Shown: one piece after another, positions 54,132 to 64,000 of the stretch | Position numbering within the stretch: the first letter of the stretch is position 1 | Layout: each line of letters begins with the position of its first letter | The notes under the pieces: model-generated | Databases searched by the model: none | Seen by the model: only the letters and a program-made list of their open reading frames with translations | What the model was told of the DNA's origin: nothing | From: Branchiostoma belcheri | Lineage: Eukaryota > Chordata > Leptocardii > Amphioxiformes > Branchiostomatidae | Direction: 5' to 3' | DNA: 64,000 nt | Assembly: GCF_001625305.1 (NCBI RefSeq) | Contig: NW_017802935.1 | Span: forward strand, 289,138-353,137 | Made by a program: the position numbers and the translations under genes

Positions 54132-54985
54132 CAGACATAGGGTTTTAATACATCGACGTACAACTAACATTAACTCACGTTACATAATGTTTTTTTTTCT
54201 ATTATTGCGAAATAAAAACATATGGGAAGTTTGAAGTACTCTGAGAAATCGTTCGCACGCACAGAACTCTAAGAGAAGTCTCTTCGCGCGCTTTCTTAAG
54301 TTTCGACCACTTCAGTCTCCCACACACAAGACGTTCACGCCAACTTTTCTTGTTCCTTGAGTACTCAAGACGCGAGAAGCGAACAATGATTTTTTAAGTG
54401 GTAAGAATCACAGAATTTCCGGACTTTTGAACTGATCTGACGTCACTATTTCCCCCCGTGCGTAACCTACAGGTAAGTTTGCTCTAAGTTCACACAACTC
54501 CGCGACAACCGCCGCGCGACGACGTTGCTAGGACGGGAAAAAATTCTCCCGTTCAGAGTCCAAAATAAAAGCGTACATAAATGTTTACTTTCGCCCATCG
54601 GCCTGAATGAGTGGGTTATATGAAGAGAACTGCACGACAGAAGAAACAACCGTGCGGTGAATACGAGGGCACGGGCAGGACTAATAGATGTCGGGTTGTT
54701 ATGGACAAAGTAAACCGGCCTTTGTTGTGCACGAAAGGGGACACTGGGCAGTGGTAACTGGATAGAGCATCGTTATGGAGCGGGGGTTCGGGCACAAAGC
54801 CAGGCTTGTTGTTCCGTGCCACGGGGCCACTCGCTGCTAACAATCACGGGATGTCTGTGGATCTGTCCTGCCGGTGAAGAATCGGGCCGGCCCGCGATTA
54901 TTTACCCTCAAACAAACCAGGTGAGCGATCGGGTGACCGGTGGTCTGTTTTGTGTGCAGTAGTGAGAGAGTGAGAGAGAGTAAAG
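54132..54985. promoter_or_regulatory. Upstream region of the PP1-motif gene
   Basis: GC-richer than its surroundings from about 54640. Contains no obvious TATA box; a GAGTGAGAGAGAG tract lies at 54963-54980 just before the first ATG. The start at 54986 lies in AAGATGGCGGAC, a sequence often found at TATA-less promoters. Confidence 0.4.
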
Positions 54986-55057
54986 ATGGCGGACGGGCAG
55001 GAGTCGACGCTAGTAGGGCTCTCCCCCGCCACATGTCGACAGCCACACGGACTCTGA
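54986..55057 (+). other. Upstream open reading frame, 23 codons
   Basis: ATG in strong context (AAGATGG) to TGA 55055-55057, ending 21 bases before the main start at 55079 and in the same frame. If transcribed, it would be expected to lower initiation at the main ATG. Confidence 0.55.
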
Positions 55058-55078
55058 GGACGCCACAGCCTGGCTACC

Positions 55079-56641
55079 ATGGGGGTAGAGACAGGTACAG
55101 ATCCGGACGGGCACGGCAGTCTGTCGCGGAAAACCCCCTCGGCCTCGCAAGGGTCGATTCTGAAGCGGGACCCGAGCAGTAAGACTGTGAGGACACGGGG
55201 CTCCTCCACCCCGAAGAAGTCGGTGTCGTTCGACCCGACTCCCGAGGTTTTTTTCGTGCCTAGCCGGTGCGAGAGCCGGACAGAGAACAACCCAGGCGCC
55301 CGAGTGAGTCCGCAATCACCGACAGACGTCTCCACGTACCTCCTACACTACCAGGGGAGCAACTACGAGAGGACTAAGTCTTTAAAATGGGACTCGGGAG
55401 GTACGAGTCACAACGTGGTGACACAACCCCCGGGACTGTCCATAGCGGGACCCACGGGAATACACGCCGAGTTGTACAGCGTAGCGGCGTCTCTGTCCAA
55501 CCTCGTACCTCGCCGCCGGCTCAGGGACTTACTGGTGAACACCGAGGACTTGCAGGAGAAGATGAAAAAATTCCAGGAGGACACGGACGACACATCAACC
55601 GGGGAGGGAACTGGCAAAGACGCGAAAGGTGGGGACAGCAAAAAACCGGAGCCAGCCAGAACTATACCGTTAGCAAAACCCACCCGTCAGATCAAACCGT
55701 TCAGGATTAACATCACCAGTAAATACAGCCAGCAAACGGAAATAAGAAGACCGGCGGCACCGGTGATAGTAGACCTCAAACCTAAGAGAAAACCGAAGAA
55801 TTTCGAGGAACAGCCTTCGGTGTTTAAGAGATTGTACTTGCACTCTCATCCGAACGAAGCCGGACCTCCTAAGGAAGAGGTGAAGATACCAGAGATACCC
55901 AGTAAGAAGTCGACGCGGCCCATCACTGCCAAGAGTTCGCGGAGTGACCGTAACCTCGCGGCTCCGCCTATCAGAAGCCGCGACAGGGACAGAGATAGAG
56001 ACAAGGAGAAGCATCATCATCATCACCACCATCATCACCATCACAAGGATAAGGACAAAGACAGGCACAGAGATGCTGACAAGGAGAGGGAGCGACAGAA
56101 GGCTAGGGAGAGACTGTACGGTACAGCGAGCCGCGGCAACTCTAGACCTAAAGCGGCGAAACCGACGCCTGACAGACCTCCTCCGAGGCCGCCGCCTACA
56201 ACCCCGCCGGCTAGAGCATCCAGGCGGCCGCCCAGTCGCAGCGCAAACGTTCCCGTCGCACCACAACAGCCTGCCCAGCCCAAACCCGTGGAAAGGACGA
56301 GACCGCCTCCGGACGACCGCGCGAGGTTATTCCCCAGGACTGCATTGGAAAAGTTCGTCATGGCGGAGCTGCAGCGTTCGCGTATCTCTCACATGGTGCC
56401 CTCGGCCGCCGGGCAGTCGAACCGCGGGTCGCCCAAGGAGGAGTTATCCAGAACTGCGCGCCCGACGCCTGCTTTCAAACTTCCCGACAGCGGGGTAAGA
56501 CATATCGGATACGCTAGCACCAGGGAGAGGAAGGTTTCTTGGAGAACAGGTGAGGTAGAGACGATAGAGACAGGCTCGAGCAAGCACACGCCCATCATGA
56601 AGCGGTTCAGTATCGCCTTCAGGTCGCCCGTCAAGGTGTAG
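55079..56641 (+). CDS. Disordered, basic protein with PP1-docking motifs (520 residues)
   Basis: Intronless frame, ATG in CTACCATGGGG context. Near the N-terminus it has SILK at residues 26-29 and KSVSF at 47-51, the SILK plus RVxF pair used by protein phosphatase 1 regulators; a second RVxF-like RKVSW is at 484-488. The middle is charged and low-complexity: an Arg-Asp/Lys-Asp run with eleven histidines at 312-322. Residues 362-412 are Pro/Arg-rich. The only likely folded part is around 130-170 (SLSNLVPRRRLRDLL and a short helix). High GC and consistent codon use support real coding. The family is not recognised; role as a PP1-interacting, probably nuclear, scaffold is inferred from motifs only. 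Absence of introns could also mean an old retrogene. Confidence 0.8.
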   Translation: MGVETGTDPDGHGSLSRKTPSASQGSILKRDPSSKTVRTRGSSTPKKSVSFDPTPEVFFVPSRCESRTENNPGARVSPQSPTDVSTYLLHYQGSNYERTKSLKWDSGGTSHNVVTQPPGLSIAGPTGIHAELYSVAASLSNLVPRRRLRDLLVNTEDLQEKMKKFQEDTDDTSTGEGTGKDAKGGDSKKPEPARTIPLAKPTRQIKPFRINITSKYSQQTEIRRPAAPVIVDLKPKRKPKNFEEQPSVFKRLYLHSHPNEAGPPKEEVKIPEIPSKKSTRPITAKSSRSDRNLAAPPIRSRDRDRDRDKEKHHHHHHHHHHHKDKDKDRHRDADKERERQKARERLYGTASRGNSRPKAAKPTPDRPPPRPPPTTPPARASRRPPSRSANVPVAPQQPAQPKPVERTRPPPDDRARLFPRTALEKFVMAELQRSRISHMVPSAAGQSNRGSPKEELSRTARPTPAFKLPDSGVRHIGYASTRERKVSWRTGEVETIETGSSKHTPIMKRFSIAFRSPVKV

Positions 56642-57113
56642 GTAGTTGTAACAATAACGGCGTGGTCACTTTCGTCGTAGGGACGTCGCACGATTCAAAT
56701 TTATTGTCGTAGGATTGTCGTACAAGCAGGCTGAGACAGAGCCAGCTACCGACAAGAATCTAAACTTTCGGTACCAAGCTTAATTTTGTTCGACATATGC
56801 ACAACTATCGCCAAAATACTTATTATTATTATTTTGTTGTTATTCAGAAATACAGTAATAAATACAAATGAAAGGACACTGACAAAGTGACTGCGAACTC
56901 AAGTTTATTGCACAGCTTTTATTTTCGCAGCCACTTTTACAGTGAAAAATACATTTAAGGTACAACAAGACGTTTGAGAGATCGCAAAATAGTTTTATTT
57001 TTTAATCGTGAGACGATTGTATGACGATTGTGACCTGGTCGTATCTAAGTCTGTATGTACGGTGTTCTTACGTGACTTGTGTTAATCCATGTTACATCAT
57101 TGTGATGCTTTAT
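56642..57113. other. 3' region of the PP1-motif gene
   Basis: AT-rich, with several ACGATTGT / GTCGTAGG words related to the minisatellite at 24125-24620 and AATAAATACAAATG at about 56856, a possible poly(A) signal. No gene is seen. Confidence 0.4.
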
Positions 57114-57230
57114 TCATCCCGAGTTACCTGACTTCCCTTCCACCGCGGTTGCCTCGGTGATCGTCTTGCTTACCCGTCTCACCTTCCCCGGCCGAACAAA
57201 AAGAACGGGAAGACAATCCAACCCCGCCAT
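57114..57230 (-). CDS. Possible small minus-strand frame, 38 codons
   Basis: ATG in GCCATGGCG context, MAGLDCLPVLFVRPGKV then VSKTITEATAVEGKSG to TGA. GC-rich against AT-rich surroundings. Contains a GGGAAG/GTGAGA donor, so it could be a first exon. No further evidence. Confidence 0.2.
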   Translation of the reverse strand: MAGLDCLPVLFVRPGKVRRVSKTITEATAVEGKSGNSG

Positions 57231-58139
57231 GGCGCATTCCACAAGTTGAGTACCCTTCAACAAAGATCCAACCACGGTCGACTGGAGTCCGACAAAGTGA
57301 GTGATGACAATCGAGTGGCTCTCAGAACATCAGTACGTCAATTTCATGAATCAGCAAACACCAAAACTGTATTAAATCATATCCCAACGTCGGCCAATGT
57401 TTGGATGACGGAAGGGGAGGGGTAGCTGAGTCACTATTGTGAACGGAAGAATCACCAATGTTTTTGCAGTGTCACGTATCATTCGACTAGGGTGACAAAT
57501 GTTGTAAAACGTCCCTCTTCTTTTTATTGTACCATCCTTAATGCAAACAAACATGGACAAATTCGGATTTCTGTCCCCCCAAAAATCAGTATCCACAACT
57601 CCTATGCCCCCAAACCACAATTTAGTCAACCGTGTTTTCTGTCGAACCATGTTAACGAAAAATTGATCATGAATGTTGTTTATTTGATGTGTCAGAGACG
57701 AGGCACCAAAAGTTTGGGTGGCCCTGACCTCCTTTTCCATCGTGTGCGGCTAACCTTGTTCACTCACTGTCATGCTGCACAAATTTACGGATTTGTAAAG
57801 ATATGAAATATGTTTACGTCGTATTTAAGCACACTGGAAGGTGGCGGAAAGGCGGAACTTGCTTTCAGCAGCCTTTACGAAGTCGTAAAGTCAACTGAAA
57901 TATTTTCTCACCTTTAATACTTCTTTACATATTGCGGAAAGTTTGCTTAAATATCTGTTTTCGTGCTGTGATGGGCAGCAATTAGATTTTTATGGAAAGG
58001 TCCACATTTTCACCTGATTACTAAAGAGACGACGAGAAAAAAGAGGCCACAGTAGTGGTAAAGCACCAGTCACATACATCGTACAAATCACCTTAAATGT
58101 TTTTTTCCGTGTTGACATGGGCATACGTCTGCAGGTTTG

Positions 58140-58195
58140 AAAAAACAACAACAGGTGCAATAGTTTAATGTTTAATCTATTGCACCTGTTTCTTC
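58140..58195. repeat. Hairpin
   Basis: AACAGGTGCAATAG and its complement CTATTGCACCTGTT flank the short loop TTTAATGTTTAAT. Function unknown. Confidence 0.6.
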
Positions 58196-59214
58196 TCAAA
58201 TCTACGACTCATGGAACGATCATCACGTAATATCCTCTATCGTAGGTGCACTGTAAGATACTTGCGACTGGGGCTTTACGTACATCTATTTCACGTAATT
58301 GGCAAACTGAAAGCTGTACTTTACTATTCCAAAACTGTATTTACGTTTGACAACCTTCCCAAATTGGTTTTCTCTACCAGCCTCGTAACCCCTGCTTCTC
58401 CTATTGGGTCAGTTAGTCCTCACTACTTGTGAGAAATTGGGCTAGTCTCAATCATGGTGTTTCTGACTCAGGGAGAAGAGTTGCTGTTACAGTTAATCTC
58501 GGTAACCCGTAACCCAGGTGAGTGGTGATACCATTCAGGTGGTAGCACCGTTCACCTTGAAGTGGCCTAACGGCCGTGTTACGTGGCGACCACTAAGTAA
58601 AGAAAAAAAAACGTAACAGTAGTTATCTGCATGTGCCTCATGTACGTGCACGATCGTCCGAACTGGATCCGGCCGGATCCGTACATTATTCTTCTCTGTC
58701 CCGCTGACAAAACAACCACCTGTCACACCGGCCACAAAACACCGTGTATTCACAGGTGGGACCGCCAGCAACCCGAGACGCAGGCCTTTTCCTGCCCTAC
58801 ACGGTTCTTAATCTGTATGAACGTGAACTGCAGTTATCTATTGGTGTTTATTTCTTTAAACAAAAACGCCAGGAAAAGTCGAGGCAAGCTTGCTGTATTT
58901 CAGCAGAACGCAGGTTCGATATGTTTGCTTAGATGACTCGATAACAAACATGAGGGGATTAACTCTAAAAGCGGGCAACAGGCTTCACGAAATGTAGCCA
59001 TTGTTGATCCGTACACGCATGAGAGATAGAAAACCATCGGCGATGTATTCAGGCGCTGTCTTACAGGGCAGATGTAGGACACGTCGGACACAGGAGAGGA
59101 CGCGGGCACTGTTCTCTACTAATGGCCGTGGGACTCTGTTTTGTCCACGTCCGACAAAAACAAGCTAAAGGGAAGGTTCGTTGCCAGGGACGGAATAATG
59201 TGGAGGCCTTGTTG

Positions 59215-59330
59215 TGTCCAGAACGGTGCTTTATCCAGAACCATCCTGGATAGTCCACGCGTATCCAGAACCGTACCTGGGGCAAAATCTATGTTCTTGG
59301 ATACGCGGAGACTATATCCAGAATCGTGCC
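59215..59330. repeat. TATCCAGAACCGTGC family repeat
   Basis: CAGAACGGTGCTTTATCCAG, CGCGTATCCAGAACCGTACC and TCTTGGATACGCGGAGAC in the usual order. Confidence 0.75.
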
Positions 59331-60159
59331 TGATCATAGCGTGACAACATTCAAGCATAGAACTATCGAGACTGTGCAGCATGGAAAAAACAACTGATTC
59401 TCAATTGTTCGTCCATGATTACTCTATATCATCATTTCATCATGTAGAAGCATCCACGTAGAAATTCCACAAAGGAGCTAAAAGACCACAGAATCCAAAA
59501 CCTTGTCCTAAAGTTTGTGCCCTCTTGCACTCCACTTGAATACTATCCCAAATGATGTTTGGATTTTAGACTGTTACTTCAAAGCTAGTCCAAGATTGGC
59601 CGCGACTCGTTGCCAATCAGACAAGGAATGTTGTAAACAGCCAAAATCTGTTTCACCCAAACCACATTTCAATCGAGCCAATCAGTGGAAAAAAATGCCA
59701 CAATCTACTTAAACACTTGCTTAGCATGAATCCAACCAGTTATATTTAAAGAAATGAGCAACCAAAAACAAAAATTAAAGTTGGAAAACATTCTAAAAAA
59801 TGCACGACTGTGGAGAGACGAAATTGACAACCGTCACGGTTGTTTCTACGGTTACACTTGAGAAAAACAAACACAGAACATATTGCTGAATTCCTCAACT
59901 CCCCCTCCTATATAAGGCAATAAATCCCCGTCCGAGGATGGTTACCTGGCAACCGTGGTGTGTACTCGAAGTCAGGTGATTAACGAGGGAATAAAGTGGT
60001 CATTAATCGGAGACAAACGGCGAACATTGTAAGGTGCAGGGTAACCTGGGAAAACGGCATTGTGCTGTGAACATGTGTTATCATCCCCTTACATGTTGCT
60101 GTCGTCTGAAACACATTCTATTGTTGTGGAACATTCTGGTACTGCTAGGAATGGGACGT

Positions 60160-60545
60160 ATTGGATCCAGAACCGTGCTTTATCCAGAACCATGCCCAGA
60201 CACGGTTCTGGATAGTATCTATGACCGTGCCTGGGGCAAATCTACGTTCTTGGATACGCGGAGGCTATCCAGAACCGTGGCTTTATCCCGAACCATGCCC
60301 GGGCACGGTTCTGGATAGTATCTATGTCCGTGCCTGGGGCAAATCTACGTTCTTGGATACGCGGAGGCTATCCAGAACCGCGCTTTATCCAGAACCATGC
60401 CCGGGCACGGTTCTGGATAGTATCTATGACCGTGCCTGGGGCAAATCTACGTTCTTGGATACTCGGAGACTATCCAGAACTGTGCCTGATCCTAACCCTA
60501 TACCAAGCAGGCATGGAACTAGAAAAGCACGGTTCTGGATACGAT
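60160..60545. repeat. TATCCAGAACCGTGC tandem array, about 103-bp unit, three copies
   Basis: Unit starts near 60165, 60268 and 60371, each with TATCCAGAACC, GCCCGGGCACGGTTCTGGAT (or variant), the CTATGACCGTGCCTGGGGCA stretch and CTTGGATACGCGGAGGC. Within each unit CATGCCCGGGCACGG is part of a local palindrome. Confidence 0.9.
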
Positions 60546-60879
60546 AACACGTTTCCTTCATCATTACTTTCAAAACATTGTTTAGATACATCGCAACAGT
60601 TACAACTGATCTTTATTTTGCTACAAATGATGAGGTCTTGTGAGCAACATGTGTCACAGTTAGCCGATTCCGAAGGACAAGTATTTTCAAACATTTAAAT
60701 GTTTCCCATCGAAAAGTGTGTAAACTGTACTTAATTTATTGATGTGACAAATATGAAAAATATGTCAAACCTATACCAAAGTGTTATAAGTCGAAAAGTG
60801 AACATCCATTCAATATTATGTCGTCATAATGGTTACAAGATCCTCTACCAGCAGTTATTGTGAACTGTATGTTAACTAC

Positions 60880-61020
60880 CGTGAAAGTTCATCTGTGTCA
60901 CAAGTTGGTACATGTAGTTACATGTTTAGAGTTAAAACCTTTGATCCAGCCTAAGAAGACCAGAGTGACTGGTCGAACGCTCTAGGTGAGAGAACTTCTT
61001 TGTGTTGGATCAAAATTTTA
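60880..61020. repeat. Single-arm relative of the 29417 palindromic element
   Basis: GTGAAAGTTCATCTGTGT, TAGTTACATGTTTAGAGTTA, then AAGACCAGAGTGACTGGTCG, CTCTAGGTGAGAGAAC and GTGTTGGATC match 29428-29640. Here box 2 reads GAAC and box 1 CTAAGAA. Confidence 0.75.
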
Positions 61021-61641
61021 ACTCTAAACATGTATAAAAAGCTGTATCCTTCACTTGGTGAAACAAATATACTCTCTTTAATAGCAGAAATTATGCCCTT
61101 TTTGCCGCATTTTTTGTTTTTCGTCGATTTTGCGTATTCTGGCCCAGGCACTGGAAGTATCTTGGCCAGGATACACGCAATGAAAAGTCGACAAAATAGA
61201 AAGCCCGACAACACTTTTATAAAAGTAAAAAAACAGGCCTAATTTCTGCTTGGAGAGTAAAACAAATGGAATAGCTTGAATCACTATATATGTACACCTT
61301 ATACCCTGTGTTTGTCTGTACGTTTACATGTATGTGAGGTATGAAATAACGACTAAGCTTCAACTTCCAACACTATACCTACAATGAATTGGGACTTACC
61401 CCAAATTTTCGGTTGACTCCATCAACCTTGTTCACGGAGTGGACGCGTCTACTCTTGGAACGTGACGTCAGTGTTGGATGTTAAAGCTTAGTCTTTATTT
61501 CATAATGACTTGTACCGACACAGATGAACTTTCATGCTATGTACTTGGGTTATTTAACCTCCTCCCTGCTGCATAACCCTGTAACCAACGCAAATTTGGT
61601 ACCAAATGGCAGCTCAGCTGGGAGAAGGTTAAATATATCTA

Positions 61642-61838
61642 GTCCCCACCAGACTTCTTTTGCAGGCTGAATAAATCGTAGAAATCGGCTTAAAAAGCGC
61701 ATTAATTGGCGAGAGAAGGTAGCCGGTAATCGACGATCAAATTGGCCTGCAGGCCGGCTACCTTATATGGCCAATTAATACCCTTTTTAGGCCGATTTCT
61801 ACGATTTATTCAGCCTGCAAAAGAAGTCTGATGGAGAC
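61642..61838. mobile_element. TA-flanked MITE, 197 bp
   Basis: Ends GTCCCCACCAGACTTCTTTT and, from the right, GTCTCCATCAGACTTCTTTT, both followed by GCAGGCTGAATAAATCGTAG. TA at 61640-61641 and 61839-61840. Fragments of the same family are at about 3110-3180 and possibly 15240-15360. Confidence 0.88.
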
Positions 61839-63061
61839 TAAAATATATCCGTGGTTGAAGAACGAAGAACAACTCGAAATCTCCAAGGGCGACATGGCAA
61901 CTGTAGAATCCAGACTTGTGCTTGCTCGAATATTTCCATGGGTTAGAAAAAAATCACTATCTTGCCAACTCCAGGAAGTATTGTGGATCAGGTTTGTGTC
62001 CCAATTACTCAATGATAATTTTGATATATTGTCTTATGATATTTCATACATCAGAAATATTAAGTTGTGCAATTTCCGTACTTGCAATTGATGATGATCT
62101 GACAGTGATGGGCAGTGTCGCTGTAGCAGACTAGAAATACCTCAACCGATAATTTATATATGACAACTATATATGACAACTGCTTCGTTGTTAGTCTACT
62201 TAGAAATAATTCATGAATTAAACACATGAATGAAAATAAACTTATGTTACAAACGCTACACGTGTGTATGAACTACTTTGTATGGGAGATTTTTCATCAG
62301 ATGTATTTATGAGTTCAGTATGTACACCTTGATACTTAATTCGCTATGCCAGTTCCAGCTTTTAGAATATTCCTGTTACATTTACTTCTATGTTTCGTCT
62401 GTTAGTATATATACATGATGATGATGTTTTTGCATGTTCTTGTACACATGTATATGGGTCAAATGCAGCAGTTACACTATCACATCAGATACTTAAGGTG
62501 AAATATCATTACCAATTTACCAGTTATGTTGATAGAGAACGGGGAGAAACGAAACAGTTAAGCATATACGTCTATGCTATCACTAAATGTATTGTATACA
62601 TGTATAGTATGATTATGCAATGGACATGCATGCATATGAAGACCTTTGAAAGCAATGGGTTAGTAACTAGTTATGTGTTGCCTGCGCAGTTTCTCCTTCA
62701 AACCCAAACAGAACGTGTCTGCTACATGGACCAACTTGTGACCGATAATTGCATTTGGACGTTGCCGGGGTACAGAAGCTTTGCAACGCGTCTTCAATGC
62801 CTGACGGGCTTTCAGCGTTCCGTTAGGGTCTAAGGACATTAAGGTGAAATCTTTGTGTCGCAGCTTGTATCCCAGGCGATCCCCCAATCCGATTACAGTA
62901 AGACCAGCGGTGTTGTTCTTGTATCACAGAAAAGCCAGTAAGTCTTGGTAAAACAGAGCTGAGCACTGGTAAAGCCAAAGCCATTTGCACTAAGTTCTAA
63001 CGAAATGGACCAAATAGCTGTTACTCAAGCAACTGGATATGGTTTTGGAAACGGGCAGACG

Positions 63062-63091
63062 TTTCAGCTAGCATCAACTAGCTTTGGTCAG
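63062..63091 (-). ncRNA. Decayed hammerhead-like core
   Basis: Minus strand CTGACCA (box 1 with the conserved G changed to C), hairpin AGCTAGT / GCTAGCT, GAAACGTC. Flanks match the copies at 44117 and 46913. The box-1 change should abolish activity. Confidence 0.5.
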
Positions 63092-63720
63092 TGACTGAAA
63101 GACCACAGAAGAAATGAAGGTTTATGAGCATAAACTAATGATTGATATGCGAATAAGAGAAGACAATTTTCAACGGAATGGGCCTATAAGAACAGACATA
63201 AAACAATCCACGAATTGCTGACGACGGTTGTCATGCACGTGTTGTTTCTGTAATCTGCTTTAGACAAACCTACGGTACATAGTTGGCCCATGTCTCAACG
63301 GATAACGGTGTTAGCTAGCCAAGCGACTAATATACTAGTAGTTGATTTACGTCTTTGAGAGGTAAGAAGTGTTACTGAGTTAAGGAAATGGTGGGCGATC
63401 TCCTAGCCTTTAATACAGATAATCAGCTTATCCTCCAGAAACAGGGAGTTACATGCTGAAACCCTGAGATTTTTGGAATTTGCACATAGGATGTACATGT
63501 CTTTAAGGGGATGAGCAGTATCGAAGGAGAATTTTTTTTTTTCATTTACACAATAAGAGAAGCATCCAAGGCTCGAAACGTTGCACGTACATGTAACATT
63601 GCTACATACAGCAGGTAGTATGCTGATTTATGGTTATTGTTGTACCTAGGGCCTTTTCTGATAAGTGCAATGTCAGCTTTTCTAAAAATCACTTTTTGCA
63701 TTCTTTTGCACTTTTATAAG

Positions 63721-64000
63721 AAAACTTTGGTGTTATACGTGCGAGGCCATTGCCCTTTCCCTATTCAACGTCCTTGGATACAACTTTCCGCGTCCTTCGC
63801 AACGAAAAAAACGAGGAGGCGGATTTTTCCGTCGACGTCAAAACTTGTTTACCACGTAACGATACGTCCTACGTGCATGACCTTCTCACCTCCTACACAC
63901 GGGAACACACAGGGCACAAACTCACTGCCGCAACCCCACACCACCTCCCGGTAACCGTACCCGGCCGCCCGGCCAAAATCAATGTTTGCTTGGTGTACTT
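63721..64000 (+). CDS. Possible exon running off the window end
   Basis: A polypyrimidine tract and AG (TTGCACTTTTATAAG) precede a frame open for 93 codons to the window edge (FRVLRNEKNEEADFSVDV, then SYVHDLLTSYTREHTGHKL). GC content rises here. No family recognised; no start or stop inside the window. Confidence 0.3.

Larger units (their letters stand above)
57231..63719. other. Repeat-rich interval without recognised genes
   Basis: Holds a 20-bp-arm hairpin (58140-58195), TATCCAGAACCGTGC repeats (59215-59330 and 60160-60545), a fragment of the 29417 element (60880-61020), a TA-flanked MITE (61642-61838) and a hammerhead-like element (63018-63140). The frame at 57372-57740 (122 codons, minus) shows no recognisable domain. 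Confidence 0.5.

Noticed and set aside
55670..56361. Long minus-strand frames opposite the PP1-motif gene
   Set aside because: They are antisense shadows of a GC-rich coding region with biased codon positions.

Overview
This is eukaryotic nuclear DNA: intron-rich, split genes with GT-AG junctions, tRNA-derived SINE fragments, remnants of non-LTR retrotransposons and very many short inverted-repeat elements. The protein set (EIF3I, TMEM234, PPM1K, beta-hexosaminidase, a prokineticin-like AVIT peptide), the close-set EIF3I/TMEM234 pair facing apart, and the density of small palindromic elements suggest an invertebrate deuterostome, most likely a lancelet (Branchiostoma-like). The species is inferred from general character, not proven.

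Layout. 1-2.6 kb: last four exons of a lysosomal-type beta-hexosaminidase (+), followed by a partial copy of its hydrophobic tail. 2.6-24 kb: mostly transposon and repeat territory, with one candidate secreted-protein gene on the minus strand (8.7-18.2 kb, weak at its start). 24.7-26.3 kb: a three-exon AVIT/prokineticin-like gene (-) with an apparent one-base frameshift in exon 2. 29.3-35.5 kb: complete EIF3I (-), 8 coding exons, 325 codons. 35.9-40.3 kb: a 4,475-bp foldback-type transposon with about 0.9-1.1-kb terminal inverted repeats and a perfect 10-bp target duplication. 40.4-50.0 kb: TMEM234 (+), 5 coding exons; its first intron contains the whole PPM1K gene (41.5-44.8 kb, +). 53.9-54.1 kb: an orphan terminal coding exon (+). 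55.1-56.6 kb: a single-exon 520-residue disordered protein (+) with PP1-docking motifs. The rest to 64 kb is repeats, ending in a possible exon cut by the window edge.

How it fits together. EIF3I and TMEM234 are transcribed away from each other. Removing the foldback element and one target copy leaves about 445 bp between their ATGs, so the element appears to have landed in a shared divergent promoter. Three gene ends (beta-hexosaminidase, PPM1K, TMEM234) are followed or accompanied by partial direct copies of exons, and exon 3 of PPM1K has three extra incomplete copies of its beginning upstream.

The most unusual signal is a set of hammerhead-ribozyme-like cores (CTGANGA, hairpin, GAAA) inside short palindromic or paired repeats at about 15.6, 44.1, 46.9, 53.7, 53.85 and 63.1 kb, with decayed relatives at 29.5, 49.1 and 61.0 kb. 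One related palindrome is flanked by a 14-bp direct repeat. This looks like non-autonomous Penelope-like or retrozyme-type elements; no intact reverse transcriptase of that kind is present in the window.
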